Positions 15,729 through 25,359 are shown, counted from the first letter of the stretch. The stretch is DNA of 64,000 bases from Gammaproteobacteria bacterium (GCA_017577615.1 PKRE01000003.1:62001-126000); one strand, 5' to 3'. Notes: a model not told the origin generated them from the letters alone. Translations and numbers: made by a program.

Positions 15729-16788
15729 TCTCTGACCTCACACCCGAGCCCCAAGCCCGCTCAAACTCAGGCGTCATCTTCACGCGCAACGATATCCCGA
15801 CGTCGTCGCACGAATCGTAGATGATGAACATCGCAGCCATATTGAGGCGGACCGCGAGCTCATAGCCTTCTTCCGGCCCAAGCACGTTGTACGCGGTTGC
15901 CCATGCATCTGCATACATCGCGAGATCATGAGCGACGACCACCGAGGCCAGACGATGTGCGACGGGGGCCCCCGTGCGCGGATCGATGGTGTGCGAAAAG
16001 CGCTGCCCCTCCTTCTCGACGAATTGGCGATAACCGCCGGAGGTGGCAATCGCTCGATCCGCCACCTCGAGCACGGCGAGCGGTGGAGCGTCGATACGGG
16101 AAGGATTCTCGACTGCGACGCGCCAGCGCTTGCCTTCCCTATTTGTGCCGCGCGTGCGAATCTCGCCACCGACATCGACCAGGTAGCGCTTGACGTGACT
16201 CTGCTCGAGGCGCGTCGCTATGCGATCGACCGCGTATCCGGGAGCGATGGCGTTCAGATCGATCTCGAGCAGCGGCTCGTCCTTGCGAATGGAAGGTGGC
16301 TGGAACTGCAGATGCACCAGCGAGCTGCCAACACGGCTGCGAACGCTCGCGATCGCCACTGCGTCCGGGAGCGGCGCGTGCTCATCGGCCGCTGGACCGA
16401 ATCCCCACAGTCGCACGAGCGGCGCCGCGGTGACGTCGAATGCGCCGTTTGAACGGCGCGCAACTTCTAGCGCCGCAGACACGACATACGCCAGCTCCGG
16501 CGAGATCTCCAGCCAGTCCGTCGTGCGGGCCGTATTGAAACGCACAATCTCCGAATCGTTCCGATAGCCGGACATGGTTGCATCGACACGCGCGAGCTCT
16601 TCCTCGACCATCGAACGTAACGTGTGCGGCGTGAGCTGTGTGGGTGGCGCGACGACACGCACGGTGTAGGTCGTTCCCATTGTCAGACCAGACACCACGA
16701 GCTCGTGCGATCGCTCGCTGCAACTCGCTAGAAGCAGCACGCACAGTAAGGTGATGAGTAAGGGCTTGGGGCTTGAGGCTTGGGACAC
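15709..16788 (-). CDS. apbE: FAD:protein FMN transferase (ApbE), lipoprotein
   Basis: ApbE moves FMN from FAD onto a Ser/Thr of extracytoplasmic proteins, with Mg2+ as cofactor. Family motifs are present: SGLTMGTTYTVRVV, DATMSGYRNDSEI, DLNAIAPGYAVDRI, YLVDVGGEIRTRG, AIATSGGYRQF and HTIDPRTGAPVAH. The GTG at 16788 is chosen because it gives a lipoprotein signal (LLITLLCVLLLASC, Cys23) and 359 residues. The longer open frame is made of repeat DNA. The signal-peptide n-region and the last four codons are both encoded by 7-bp-periodic repeats. It lies about 7 kb from the DUF3570 gene on the other strand. No NqrC or RnfG target is in the window, so DUF3570 or distant proteins may be the substrates. 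Confidence 0.88.
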   Translation of the reverse strand: MSQASSPKPLLITLLCVLLLASCSERSHELVVSGLTMGTTYTVRVVAPPTQLTPHTLRSMVEEELARVDATMSGYRNDSEIVRFNTARTTDWLEISPELAYVVSAALEVARRSNGAFDVTAAPLVRLWGFGPAADEHAPLPDAVAIASVRSRVGSSLVHLQFQPPSIRKDEPLLEIDLNAIAPGYAVDRIATRLEQSHVKRYLVDVGGEIRTRGTNREGKRWRVAVENPSRIDAPPLAVLEVADRAIATSGGYRQFVEKEGQRFSHTIDPRTGAPVAHRLASVVVAHDLAMYADAWATAYNVLGPEEGYELAVRLNMAAMFIIYDSCDDVGISLRVKMTPEFERAWGSGVRSETVGCRL

Positions 16789-16904
16789 GGGATGAGTTGC
16801 GCTACCTGCTTGTGTTAGACGCGATCGTAGCGTGGGACTCGGGGTGGAGACTGGGCGCTGGGGGCTGGGGGCTGACGCTGGAGCTACGCGCAACGGCGCA
16901 CATA

Positions 16905-17198
16905 CCAACAGTTCCCTCCCCGCGCAGCGGGAGCGTAGCGAGGCTGCTGGCGCAGGGCACTGGAGGCCAGGAGCTGGCGCTACGCGCCCGCTGCCGCGCG
17001 ATGCGTCGATAGAGAGCGGCGCACATACCAACAATTCCCTCCCCCGCGCAGCGGGAGCGTAGCGAGGCTGCTGGCTGCACGGCACTGGAGGCCGGAGCTG
17101 GCGCTACGCGCCCGCTGCCGCGCGATGCGTCGATAGAGAGCGGCGCACATACCAACAATTCCCTCCCCCGCGCAGCGGGGGAGGGCCAGGGAGGGGGC
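16905..17198. repeat. Repeat array 4: three copies of a ~124-bp unit ending in a palindrome
   Basis: Segments starting 'acaattccctc' or 'acagttccctc' at 16908, 17031 and 17155 recur every 123-124 bp. They share gcgcagcgggagcgtagcga, a GCACTGGAGGCC stretch and ctgccgcgcgatgcgtcgat. The third copy ends in the full palindromic element (17161-17198, CCCTCCCCCGCG/CAGCGGGGGAGGG, then CCAGGGAGGGGGC). Upstream, 16840-16890 holds heptads (gggcgctgggggctggggg). The whole interval 16789-17225 lacks a supportable gene. It separates apbE from treY. Confidence 0.85.
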
Positions 17199-17225
17199 GT
17201 CCGCGCGCACAGCGCCGCCGATTGC

Positions 17226-20069
17226 CTACAGCCCAAACAAGCACGCCACTGGCAACGTGCTCAGCACTTCCGCTGCACGCAAGCGACACGTCTGTGAATC
17301 GCCGAAAAATCGAAACGCTCGCCCAGTGAATACATCTCGAAGCTCTCGGGTGAATGGCGCGACGAGTTCCGTGTCGCCCCAGGTCTGCTCACCCACCGGC
17401 CATTCGAGGGCACCACCTTTGAGGCGCGCCGACCATCGCGGCACGACCACAACACAAACACGTTGCTCGTGCTCGCGCGCGAACGCAAAGAGATGCGCGC
17501 TACATGAGCCTTCGACGGTCAAGGGCACATAGCTTCCGAGCTCGAATAGTGCAGGATCACGCTTCCTCGCCTGCAGCAAGGACCACGTCACTCGCAGCTT
17601 GAGTGCGTCCATGTCGGCGGGATCTGCGTTGGCGGTCTCGGTTCGCTCGATCTCAGCCAACATCGCATCGGCGGCCGCGTAATCGACCGGTCGACGATTG
17701 TCCGGATCGACGAGCATGAACGACAGACGTTCGGTGCCTTGATAGATGTCCGGCACGCCAGGAACAGTGAGCTTCAGCACCGTTTGAGCCAGCGAGTTGA
17801 TGCCGCCGAAGAACGCGATGGTCTCGGCGAAGGCTCTGAAATCGTGCAAAAAAGCATTGCGCTCTGGATGCTCCAGCAATTGCTCCACGAAGCTGCAGAG
17901 CGCTGCCTCGTACTCCTCGTTGGGATTCAACCACGACGTGGAGCGCTTTGCCTCGCGCGCAGCCTTGATCACGTAGGCGCGCATGCGCTCCATGAGGCTC
18001 GTAGGATCTTCATCACCCTGCCAGACGCCCGCCAGCGTCTGATAGATCATGTATTCGTCGTCCCGGGTGGGCGCACTCGCGTTATCGACTTGGCGACGCT
18101 TGCCGCGATTGAGCCTGCTCCAGCGAGCAAGATGTAATCGCCACAGCTCCGTAAGCTCACTGATCACCGCGATACGGGCGCGCACGTCCTCGCTACGCTT
18201 GGTGTCGTGGGTCGAGGTCGCGAGCATGGAATGCGGCCAGGACTTCGCGCGCTCGAGATTCGCTTGGTGGAGCGCGCTCGAAGAGACGCTGAAGCGGCTC
18301 GGATCGCCCCCTACCTCGTTGAGGCAGATCAGGCGGTTGTAGCGATAGAACGCCGTATCCTCGACGCCCTTGGCGGTAACTGGCGCGGTGACTTGCTGGA
18401 ATTTCATCGCGAACTCGCGCATGGCGTGGCGGTGTGACGCAGGGCGCCCGGCCGCTGCATCGCCCAGCAAGACGCCTGCCAGAAAGTCGAACACGCTGCG
18501 CTCGCCGGCGCTGCGCTTGCGCGCTACGCTCACGGCCCAACGTACGATGCGCCGATCCTCTTCGCCGATACCCTCGTGCGAGATGTACGTGCGGTACACC
18601 GGAAAACAGGCAATGACCTCCACGATGGCATCGCGCAAAGCAGCGCGGGTGAAATCCGCCGTGTGACGATCGAGCTGCGCGATGCGATCGAGCTGGGTCG
18701 CCAGCACCTCCACTTCGGCTGCAAGGGAGACGCTCATGACGAGCTTCTTGCAGCGATACGCAATCTCTGCGAACTCGTGCGGGTTATTAGTGAACTGACG
18801 ATAGCGTGCCGTCAGGCGCCGCTCCTCTTCGCCGCAGACCAGCCAGCTCGTCACCAGCGCGGCGAACTCGTATCCAGTCGTGCCGTGCACGGCCCACGCC
18901 TCGGGCAAGCGTTCGTGTGGAGCCAGGATCTTCTCGGTTACGACATACAGTGACTTGGGCTCTGCGTCCGTAGCAAATCTTTGCTGGAGCCGCTCGAAAT
19001 AGGTCTTCGGATCGTAGAGCCCATCCGAATGGTCGATCCGTAAACCATCGATCTTGCCCTGCTCGATGAGCTCGAATGTGAGCGCGTGCGTGCTTTCGAA
19101 CACTTCCTGCTGCTCCATGCGCAGCGCGGCCAGATTGTTGACGTCGAAGAATCGTCGATAGTTGATCTCGTCGACCGCAACGCGCCAATAAGCGAGACGA
19201 TAAGCTTGCGCTTCGAGCAGCTCGTGAAGCGCATCGAAGCTTTCTGGCGCGCCCGGGGTGCCATTCAATCGCTCGATGGTCTCGTCGATGTAGCGTCTGA
19301 TCGCCTCGCTGCGTTCCAGCAGGCGCACGAGACGCCGTTTGTGCGCCTCTTTGTCCCGATAGCGTATGCTGACCGCCTCTTCACTGATATCGTTGCGCGC
19401 CGGTAAGTGTCCGAAAGCCGTCAAGAGACTCTCGAGATCGCCCCGATCCGGATCGTCGGCAGCGAATCGCTCCTCGAGCAGCGCGCGCGTGGGCGCGAAA
19501 ATCCGCGGATATTCCCGCGGATCAATCGGGAACCGATGCTCGTAGTAGCGCACGGCGAAGCTGCCGCTGGCCATATCGAGCTCGAGCTTGAGATCTCCTC
19601 GCTCCAGCACCTCGCCGTAAGGTGCACCCAGTATCGGCACGAGCACGCGGTCATGCATCGACGGGCGCAGCGGTCGCCAGTCCACATCGAAATGACTCGC
19701 GCAACGTCCTGCCGGGCCGTTCTCGAGCAAGTCGAGCCACCACTCGTTGTCGTCGCCCATGATGCCGAGATGATTCGGGACGATGTCGACGATGAGCCCC
19801 ATACCATGCCCATGGAGCACTTCCACGAACATATCGAAGCTCTCGCGAGTGCCGAGCTCGGGGTTGAGCTGTGAATGATCAGTAACGTCATAGCCATGCA
19901 GGCTGCCTGGTCGCGCCTTGAGAATCGGCGATGCATAGACGTGACTGATCCCTAACCTGGCGAGATAGGGCACGATGCGGGCCGCGTCCTCGAACGTGAA
20001 CTCGCGATTGAGCTGCAGCCGGTACGTCGCCCTAGGGATACCGCGCCTCAGCATGCCTGTTGGGAGCAT
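17226..20069 (-). CDS. treY: Malto-oligosyltrehalose synthase
   Basis: The 947-residue protein is a GH13 enzyme of the TreY type. It converts the reducing-end glucose of maltodextrins to an alpha,alpha-1,1-linkage. Motifs include RATYRLQLNREFTFEDAA at the N-terminus, YLARLGISHVYASPILKARP, GLIVDIVPNHLGIMGDDNEW, DGLRIDHSDGLYDPK with the catalytic Asp, and VVTEKILAPHERLPE with the acid/base Glu. PGVPDIYQGTE occurs near the end. The ATG at 20069 has GGGAAG nine bases upstream and overlaps treZ by 38 bases. An ATG at 20054 is also possible. Start sites further upstream lie deep in treZ. It is the last gene of the nucleotidyltransferase-glgX-treZ-treY run. Confidence 0.93.
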   Translation of the reverse strand: MLPTGMLRRGIPRATYRLQLNREFTFEDAARIVPYLARLGISHVYASPILKARPGSLHGYDVTDHSQLNPELGTRESFDMFVEVLHGHGMGLIVDIVPNHLGIMGDDNEWWLDLLENGPAGRCASHFDVDWRPLRPSMHDRVLVPILGAPYGEVLERGDLKLELDMASGSFAVRYYEHRFPIDPREYPRIFAPTRALLEERFAADDPDRGDLESLLTAFGHLPARNDISEEAVSIRYRDKEAHKRRLVRLLERSEAIRRYIDETIERLNGTPGAPESFDALHELLEAQAYRLAYWRVAVDEINYRRFFDVNNLAALRMEQQEVFESTHALTFELIEQGKIDGLRIDHSDGLYDPKTYFERLQQRFATDAEPKSLYVVTEKILAPHERLPEAWAVHGTTGYEFAALVTSWLVCGEEERRLTARYRQFTNNPHEFAEIAYRCKKLVMSVSLAAEVEVLATQLDRIAQLDRHTADFTRAALRDAIVEVIACFPVYRTYISHEGIGEEDRRIVRWAVSVARKRSAGERSVFDFLAGVLLGDAAAGRPASHRHAMREFAMKFQQVTAPVTAKGVEDTAFYRYNRLICLNEVGGDPSRFSVSSSALHQANLERAKSWPHSMLATSTHDTKRSEDVRARIAVISELTELWRLHLARWSRLNRGKRRQVDNASAPTRDDEYMIYQTLAGVWQGDEDPTSLMERMRAYVIKAAREAKRSTSWLNPNEEYEAALCSFVEQLLEHPERNAFLHDFRAFAETIAFFGGINSLAQTVLKLTVPGVPDIYQGTERLSFMLVDPDNRRPVDYAAADAMLAEIERTETANADPADMDALKLRVTWSLLQARKRDPALFELGSYVPLTVEGSCSAHLFAFAREHEQRVCVVVVPRWSARLKGGALEWPVGEQTWGDTELVAPFTRELRDVFTGRAFRFFGDSQTCRLRAAEVLSTLPVACLFGL

Positions 20070-21843
20070 ATAGACGAACTTCCCAGGGTTGCAGAGTGTC
20101 GCCGCCCGAAACGTCGCCCGTCGAGTAGAGCGCACGCTTTCCAGCAAGCTCACGCGCAGCGGCCCGCTCGTCGGCCAGGTTGGCAATCATTTGCAGCGCT
20201 CCACCGCTTGCGAGAGGCCATGTAACTGTCAGCACATTCTCTCTCACTGCATAGCGACTCGTCCCGGGCACGATATCCGCGATGAGCGGAATGATCGCGC
20301 GACGGCGCAGCTCCAAGAGCGATGTCACGTACTCGAGCCATTCCCGGCACGCAGGCGTCTCGCGGTCCTCCTGCATGAGCTGACACTTGGCGAACGTGGC
20401 GTGTGCGTTGGGATCCGGAATACACGCGCGCCGTGACTCATCCGAGAACGCTTCGAACACAGCGAACTCCGCGCGACGCCCCTCGCGCACGGCATCTGCA
20501 AGCGTGCCGTGATAGTCGCAGAAGTAGAGAAAAGGCTGCTCGGCACCGTATTCCTCGCCCATGAACAACATCGGTATCTGCGGCGCGAGCAGCAGCACCG
20601 CGTACGCAGCCCTGAGCGGCGCACGCGGCACGAGCGTCACGAGCCGTTCACCAAAAGCACGATTGGCAATCTGATCGTGATTCTGCAGGAAGTTCACGAA
20701 GGCGAGCGGCGACAAATGCGAGCTCGGCTCACCGCGTGGCTTGCCGCTGACGGAGGAACGCTCGCCTTGATAGACAAAACCTTCTGCCAACGCCCGACCG
20801 AGCCGCTCGAGCGTGTGTGTCGCATAGTCCGCGTAGTAGCCTTCCGTCTCATGCGTGAGTATCACATGAAACGCATGGTGAAAGTCGTCATTCCACTGCG
20901 ACACGCGAGGTCGGCGCAAGCGGCGCGCCTCGTTGTGATAGTTCTCGAGCACGACATGCACGTGACGCTCACGTCCCGGCCCGTCTTGGACCGCATCGAT
21001 GAGCTCGTCGACAAAGTGCCGCGGCCCATCGTCGTACATGGCGTGCACCGCATCGATCCGCAGCCCGTCGAAACGGTACTCCTCAAGCCAATACAGTGCA
21101 TTCTCGATGAAGAATCGGCGCACCACGGGCAGATGCAAGGCGAGCGCATCGCCCCATGGCGTCCTGTGTCCGGGATTGAAGAGCTCCCGTGCATAGTGGC
21201 TCAAGTAATTGCCGTCCGGTCCGAAGTGGTTGTAGACCACATCGAGCAGCACCGACAGTCCCAACGAATGCGCCCCATCAACGAGGCGCTTGAGCTCATT
21301 CGGCGTACCGTATGTCGCGTGTGGCGCGTACGGGAGGACACCATCGTATCCCCATCCTCTGTTGCCGGGGAAAGCGGCAATAGGCATGAGCTCGAGTGCC
21401 GTGATACCCATCCTGGCGAGCTCCGGCAAACACGCCTCGAGCGCCGCGTACGTGCCGGCTTGCGTGATCGTGCCGACATGCAGCTCGTAGATGACGAGCT
21501 CCTGCCACGGATGACCTTGCCAATCGTCGTCCTGCCACTCGTAATCCAGTGGATCCACGAGCATGCTGGCTGCATGCACGCCTTCCGGATTGAAACGCGA
21601 TGCCGGATCCGGTACCTCGATCGCATCATCGATGCGATATAGATAACGATCCCCCGCAGCTACATCCGCGACGCGCGCTTCATACCAGCCGTCGCCGCTG
21701 CTCCTCATCGGCTCCTCACGGAGCCCTTCCGGGCCGAGAACTTTCAATGCCACACTATGCGCGCTCGGCGCCCACAGACGAAAGTGTCCGGTGCCTGATG
21801 CATCGAGCTGGGCACCGAACGACATGCGGTATACCCGCCTCAC
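20032..21843 (-). CDS. treZ: Malto-oligosyltrehalose trehalohydrolase
   Basis: The 603-residue GH13 enzyme releases trehalose from maltooligosyl-trehalose made by TreY. It has an N-terminal CBM48-type domain (GTGHFRLWAPSAHSVALKVL), then WQELVIYELHVGTITQAGTY, PGNRGWGYDGVLPYAPH, LDVVYNHFGPDGNYL, FDGLRIDAVHAMYD with the catalytic Asp, and HVVLENYHNEARRL with the catalytic Glu. The start is a GTG overlapping the glgX stop (GTGA), preceded by a strong AGGAGG six bases upstream. It is therefore translationally coupled to glgX. An internal ATG at 21825 is less likely. Confidence 0.94.
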   Translation of the reverse strand: MRRVYRMSFGAQLDASGTGHFRLWAPSAHSVALKVLGPEGLREEPMRSSGDGWYEARVADVAAGDRYLYRIDDAIEVPDPASRFNPEGVHAASMLVDPLDYEWQDDDWQGHPWQELVIYELHVGTITQAGTYAALEACLPELARMGITALELMPIAAFPGNRGWGYDGVLPYAPHATYGTPNELKRLVDGAHSLGLSVLLDVVYNHFGPDGNYLSHYARELFNPGHRTPWGDALALHLPVVRRFFIENALYWLEEYRFDGLRIDAVHAMYDDGPRHFVDELIDAVQDGPGRERHVHVVLENYHNEARRLRRPRVSQWNDDFHHAFHVILTHETEGYYADYATHTLERLGRALAEGFVYQGERSSVSGKPRGEPSSHLSPLAFVNFLQNHDQIANRAFGERLVTLVPRAPLRAAYAVLLLAPQIPMLFMGEEYGAEQPFLYFCDYHGTLADAVREGRRAEFAVFEAFSDESRRACIPDPNAHATFAKCQLMQEDRETPACREWLEYVTSLLELRRRAIIPLIADIVPGTSRYAVRENVLTVTWPLASGGALQMIANLADERAAARELAGKRALYSTGDVSGGDTLQPWEVRLYAPNRHAEARYP

Positions 21844-23987
21844 ACATTGTCCTCCTGCTGGAGAGGATGCTCGAAGAGAGCGAGCGCACGTCCCTCGATG
21901 ACGTAGGAATCACCAGGGCGCAGCGTGCGTCGTTCGATGCCGAAGCCTGCCGGATCAGCCGTATCGAGCCGCAAGAGCCAATGTCTGTCGCTCAGCTCTG
22001 TCGGGATGCGAAACTCCACGGGCTCGTGATGAGCGTTCACGAGCATCAGGAAGTCGCTGTCGACGAGCAGCTGGCCACGCTCGTCTTCTTCCTGCAATGA
22101 GCGCCCCGACAAGAACACACCGAGCGTGCGCGCATTACTTTCGGACCACTGCTGATCGGACATTTCCGATCCGCTCGGATCGAACCAGATGATGTCGCTG
22201 ACGTGGTCGCCGCGGATGCTGCGATTCTGGAAGAAGCGCCGACGTCGGAAAGTGCGGTGACTCTTCCGCAAGTGGATGAGCTCGCGCGCGAACGTCAGCA
22301 GGTTCTGGTCTTCGTCGCTCAGGCTCCAATCGTGCCACGTGATCTCGTTGTCTTGACAGTAGGCGTTGTTGTTGCCCAGCTGCGTCCGCCCGCATTCGTC
22401 GCCTGCGAGCAGCATCGGTACGCCTTGCGAGACCATCAGCGTCGCGAGCAAGTTGCGCATCTGTCGGACTCGGAGCGCACGAATCTCTGGATCGTCCGTC
22501 GGACCCTCGACGCCGCAGTTCCAGCTGCGATTGTGATTCTCGCCGTCGGTGTTGCCATCCAAGTTGGCCTCGTTGTGCTTCTCGTTGTAGCTGACGAGAT
22601 CGCGCAACGTGAAGCCGTCATGCGCCGTCACGAAGTTGACGCTCGCGTAGGGACGACGGCCGCTGTGCTCATATAGATCGCTGGAGCCGGATACGCGGTA
22701 CGCCAGCTCGCCGATCAAGCCGCCCTCGCCTTTCCAGTAGTCCCTGACGGCGTCTCGATACCTGCCGTTCCACTCCGTCCAACCAACGGGAAAACCACCG
22801 ACTTGATAGCCACCTTCACCCAGATCCCACGGCTCGGCGATCAGCTTGACCCGCGAGATGACCGGATCCTGATGAATGATGTCGAAGAACGCGCCGAGAC
22901 GATCCACGGCGTGCAGCTCGCGCGCGAGCGCGGAAGCCAGATCGAACCGGAAGCCATCGACGTGCATCTCTTCGATCCAGTATCGAAGACTGTCCATGAT
23001 GAGCTGCAGCACGTGCGGATGCTGCATGTTGAGTGTGTTGCCGCAGCCGGTGTAGTCCATGTAATAGCGCTTGTCGTCGTGCACGAGGCGATAGTAGGCA
23101 GCGTTGTCTATTCCTCGAAAGCTGAGCGTCGGTCCTAGGTGATTGCCTTCCGCCGTGTGGTTGTAGACGACATCCAGAATCACCTCGATCCCTGCCGAAT
23201 GCAGGGTCTTCACCATCGTCTTGAACTCTTGATCCGAATGCTCGCTGGATGAGTAGGCTTGATGAGGCGCGAAGTACCCGATCGAGTTGTAGCCCCAGTA
23301 GTTGGACAGGCCTTTCTCGACGAGATGGCGATCATGGACGAAGTAGTGGACGGGCATGAGCTCGACCGCCGTCACGCCCAGGCGTTTGAGGTAGTCGATC
23401 ACCGGAGCCGTCGCCAGGGCGGCATAGGTACCCCGATAGCGCGGTGGCACATCCGGGTGACGCATCGTGAACCCGCGCACGTGCATCTCATATATGACAG
23501 TGTCGTGCCACGGAATGTTGGGTCGGCGATCGTCGCCCCACGTGAACGCCGGATCGATGACTTTCGCCTTCGGCATGCCATTGGCGTTGTTGCGGCGATC
23601 GAATGACAGATCCGCGCGCGAATGACCGATACGATAACCGAAATGGGCATCGGACCACGCGAGGTTGCCGACGATCGACTTGGCGTACGGATCCAGAAGG
23701 AGCTTGTTCGGATTGAACCGGTGCCCTTGCTGGGGCTGATACGGGCCGTACACACGGTAGCCATAGAGCTGGCCCGGCCGCGCTTCCGGTAGATAACAAT
23801 GCCAGACCCGATCCGTCTGCTCGCGCAGACGTATGCGCTGGATCTCGCGCCGGCCGCGACGATCGAACAAGCACAGCTCGACCGCCTCTGCATGCTCGGA
23901 GAAGAGCGCGAAGTTGACGCCTTCGCCGTCCCACGTCGCTCCTTGCGGATACGGTCGACCCGGCCAGACCGCGTTGATCAGATTCAT
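21840..23987 (-). CDS. glgX: Glycogen debranching enzyme GlgX/TreX
   Basis: A 715-residue isoamylase-type GH13 protein. Features are GRPYPQGATWDGEGVNFALF (CBM48), DTVIYEMHVRGFTMRHPDVP, NYWGYNSIGYFAPHQAYSS, DVVYNHTAEGNHLGPTLSF, DGFRFDLASALARE with the nucleophile Asp, KLIAEPWDLGEGGYQVG with the acid/base Glu, and VTAHDGFTLRDLVSYNEKHN. It hydrolyses alpha-1,6 branches of glycogen and supplies linear maltodextrin to TreY and TreZ in the same operon. This is why such copies are also called TreX. It starts 89 bases after the nucleotidyltransferase gene. No strong Shine-Dalgarno is visible. Confidence 0.94.
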   Translation of the reverse strand: MNLINAVWPGRPYPQGATWDGEGVNFALFSEHAEAVELCLFDRRGRREIQRIRLREQTDRVWHCYLPEARPGQLYGYRVYGPYQPQQGHRFNPNKLLLDPYAKSIVGNLAWSDAHFGYRIGHSRADLSFDRRNNANGMPKAKVIDPAFTWGDDRRPNIPWHDTVIYEMHVRGFTMRHPDVPPRYRGTYAALATAPVIDYLKRLGVTAVELMPVHYFVHDRHLVEKGLSNYWGYNSIGYFAPHQAYSSSEHSDQEFKTMVKTLHSAGIEVILDVVYNHTAEGNHLGPTLSFRGIDNAAYYRLVHDDKRYYMDYTGCGNTLNMQHPHVLQLIMDSLRYWIEEMHVDGFRFDLASALARELHAVDRLGAFFDIIHQDPVISRVKLIAEPWDLGEGGYQVGGFPVGWTEWNGRYRDAVRDYWKGEGGLIGELAYRVSGSSDLYEHSGRRPYASVNFVTAHDGFTLRDLVSYNEKHNEANLDGNTDGENHNRSWNCGVEGPTDDPEIRALRVRQMRNLLATLMVSQGVPMLLAGDECGRTQLGNNNAYCQDNEITWHDWSLSDEDQNLLTFARELIHLRKSHRTFRRRRFFQNRSIRGDHVSDIIWFDPSGSEMSDQQWSESNARTLGVFLSGRSLQEEDERGQLLVDSDFLMLVNAHHEPVEFRIPTELSDRHWLLRLDTADPAGFGIERRTLRPGDSYVIEGRALALFEHPLQQEDNV

Positions 23988-24076
23988 ATCGAGAGGCGCT
24001 TGATCATGTCCCGGAGATCACCGCGGCAAGGCGCCAAGCGGATGTCGCAGCTTGATCGTGACGCGATCCACGACGC

Positions 24077-25093
24077 TCAGAAACGAGAGACACCTAGCCG
24101 ACGGGTGCGCTCGAGTTGCGCTTGTTGCGCAGCCAGGCTCAGGTACTCGGACGACTCCCGCTCCGCAGTCACATCGCCCGTGCCACGACGAACGTGCAGC
24201 CTTTGCAACGTCTTGCCGACACGACCTGGCGTGCCGAGATCGCTCCACCCGCAAGACGGCACACGGACGACGCGCAATCGATCCACTTTGTGCTCCAGCA
24301 CGTCGCGCGAGAAATCGATGGAAGGCAGCCGCGTGTAAAGATCGACGATCGCTGGCCAGCCGCCCGTCGGCGCTCCGTGCTGAAGGAAACGCGTGAGAAT
24401 GACCTGCATTTCCACCACGATCGAGCTGTGATGCGGTAGGAACAGGTCCAGGAGCGCCGCACCGTGCGCAGCCAGGATGAACATGTTCCACAACCCGCCC
24501 CGCGCGATGAGCTCGGCGGCGAGATCCGTCTTTGGTTTCTCCAGGAAGCGCTCAACACGCAAGCTGCCGCTGACGTCGGGCACACCGGGAAGCACATAGC
24601 CGAGCTCGGTATCGAGCTCGTCGGGCTCGGTGCCAAGAAGTATCGGATGGGTCGTGTCCTCTTCCAACCGCGCGAGTGCTGTTTCCAGCGCTTGCTGCAA
24701 CACGAGCTCATCCTGAACGTAGTGGTCGGACGGGAGCATGACGATGCGCGCTTCGGGATCTTTGGCGAGGATGTGTAGAATGGAGAACAGCACGCCGACA
24801 CCCGTGCCGCGGTTGCGCGGCTGCACGATCAGATTGGTCTGCGGCAAGTGCGCAAGCCCGCGACATTCGATCCACCACTTACGGTGCTGTTGCGCGACGA
24901 TGGTGCAGATCCGCTCGGAGGGCACCAGTCTCGCTGCACGCTGAATCGCCTCTTCGAGCAACGAACGCCCGCCATCGAGCGAACAGAACTGCTTGGGTAC
25001 CGGCGTTCCACACGGTTTGGTCGTGAGCGCTCGTAACCGACTTCCATCGCCTGCTGCCAGAATGAGAGCCCACACGTGCTGTGCTTCAGACAT
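24077..25093 (-). CDS. Mannose-1-phosphate guanylyltransferase-like nucleotidyltransferase
   Basis: The 338-residue protein has the sugar-phosphate nucleotidyltransferase fold. WALILAAGDGSRLRALTTK is the nucleotide-binding loop. PVPKQFCSLDGGRSLLEEAI and IVMLPSDHYVQDE (metal site) match GDP-mannose pyrophosphorylases, and GTEPDELDTELGYVLPG and VERFLEKPKTDLA follow. The C-terminal phosphomannose isomerase domain of bifunctional enzymes is absent. It is the first gene of the trehalose operon, so its product may feed another stress-related glycan. The true substrate (mannose-1-P or another hexose-1-P) cannot be told from sequence alone. It is divergent from opgG. Confidence 0.7.
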   Translation of the reverse strand: MSEAQHVWALILAAGDGSRLRALTTKPCGTPVPKQFCSLDGGRSLLEEAIQRAARLVPSERICTIVAQQHRKWWIECRGLAHLPQTNLIVQPRNRGTGVGVLFSILHILAKDPEARIVMLPSDHYVQDELVLQQALETALARLEEDTTHPILLGTEPDELDTELGYVLPGVPDVSGSLRVERFLEKPKTDLAAELIARGGLWNMFILAAHGAALLDLFLPHHSSIVVEMQVILTRFLQHGAPTGGWPAIVDLYTRLPSIDFSRDVLEHKVDRLRVVRVPSCGWSDLGTPGRVGKTLQRLHVRRGTGDVTAERESSEYLSLAAQQAQLERTRRLGVSRF

Positions 25094-25169
25094 CGACCCG
25101 ACTCCTTGCTGCGACAGCGACGGTTCTCGTTATCGGAAATCGCGTCGCTGACGAAGATGCAGGACATAA

Positions 25170-25187
25170 ATACACGGGACCGTGTAT
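25170..25187. promoter_or_regulatory. 18-bp dyad in the trehalose operon / opgG divergent region
   Basis: ATACACGG (25170-25177), two bases, then CCGTGTAT (25180-25187) is a perfect dyad. Its size is typical of an operator for a dimeric regulator. It lies 77 bases from the start of the leftward operon and 173 bases from opgG. A TATATAA at about 25312-25318 may be part of the opgG promoter. Shared control of the two osmoprotectant systems is inferred. Confidence 0.45.
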
Positions 25188-25359
25188 GAGTTCCGCGGGC
25201 GTGACGGCCGTGACGGAACCGAACTGTCGATGGGTGCGTAGTTCGTCTACACCTCCTTGCTTGGCTGCGCACCCTCCATAGCTGCCCGATCCTTCGACTG
25301 CGGGCTCTTGTTATATAAGTAATGTCGATGCGCTCGACTGAAGGAGCAGTGGATTTCGG

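Noticed and set aside
16789..17085. Longer ApbE starting at 17085
   Set aside because: The extra 99 residues are translated repeat DNA and would bury the lipoprotein signal peptide.
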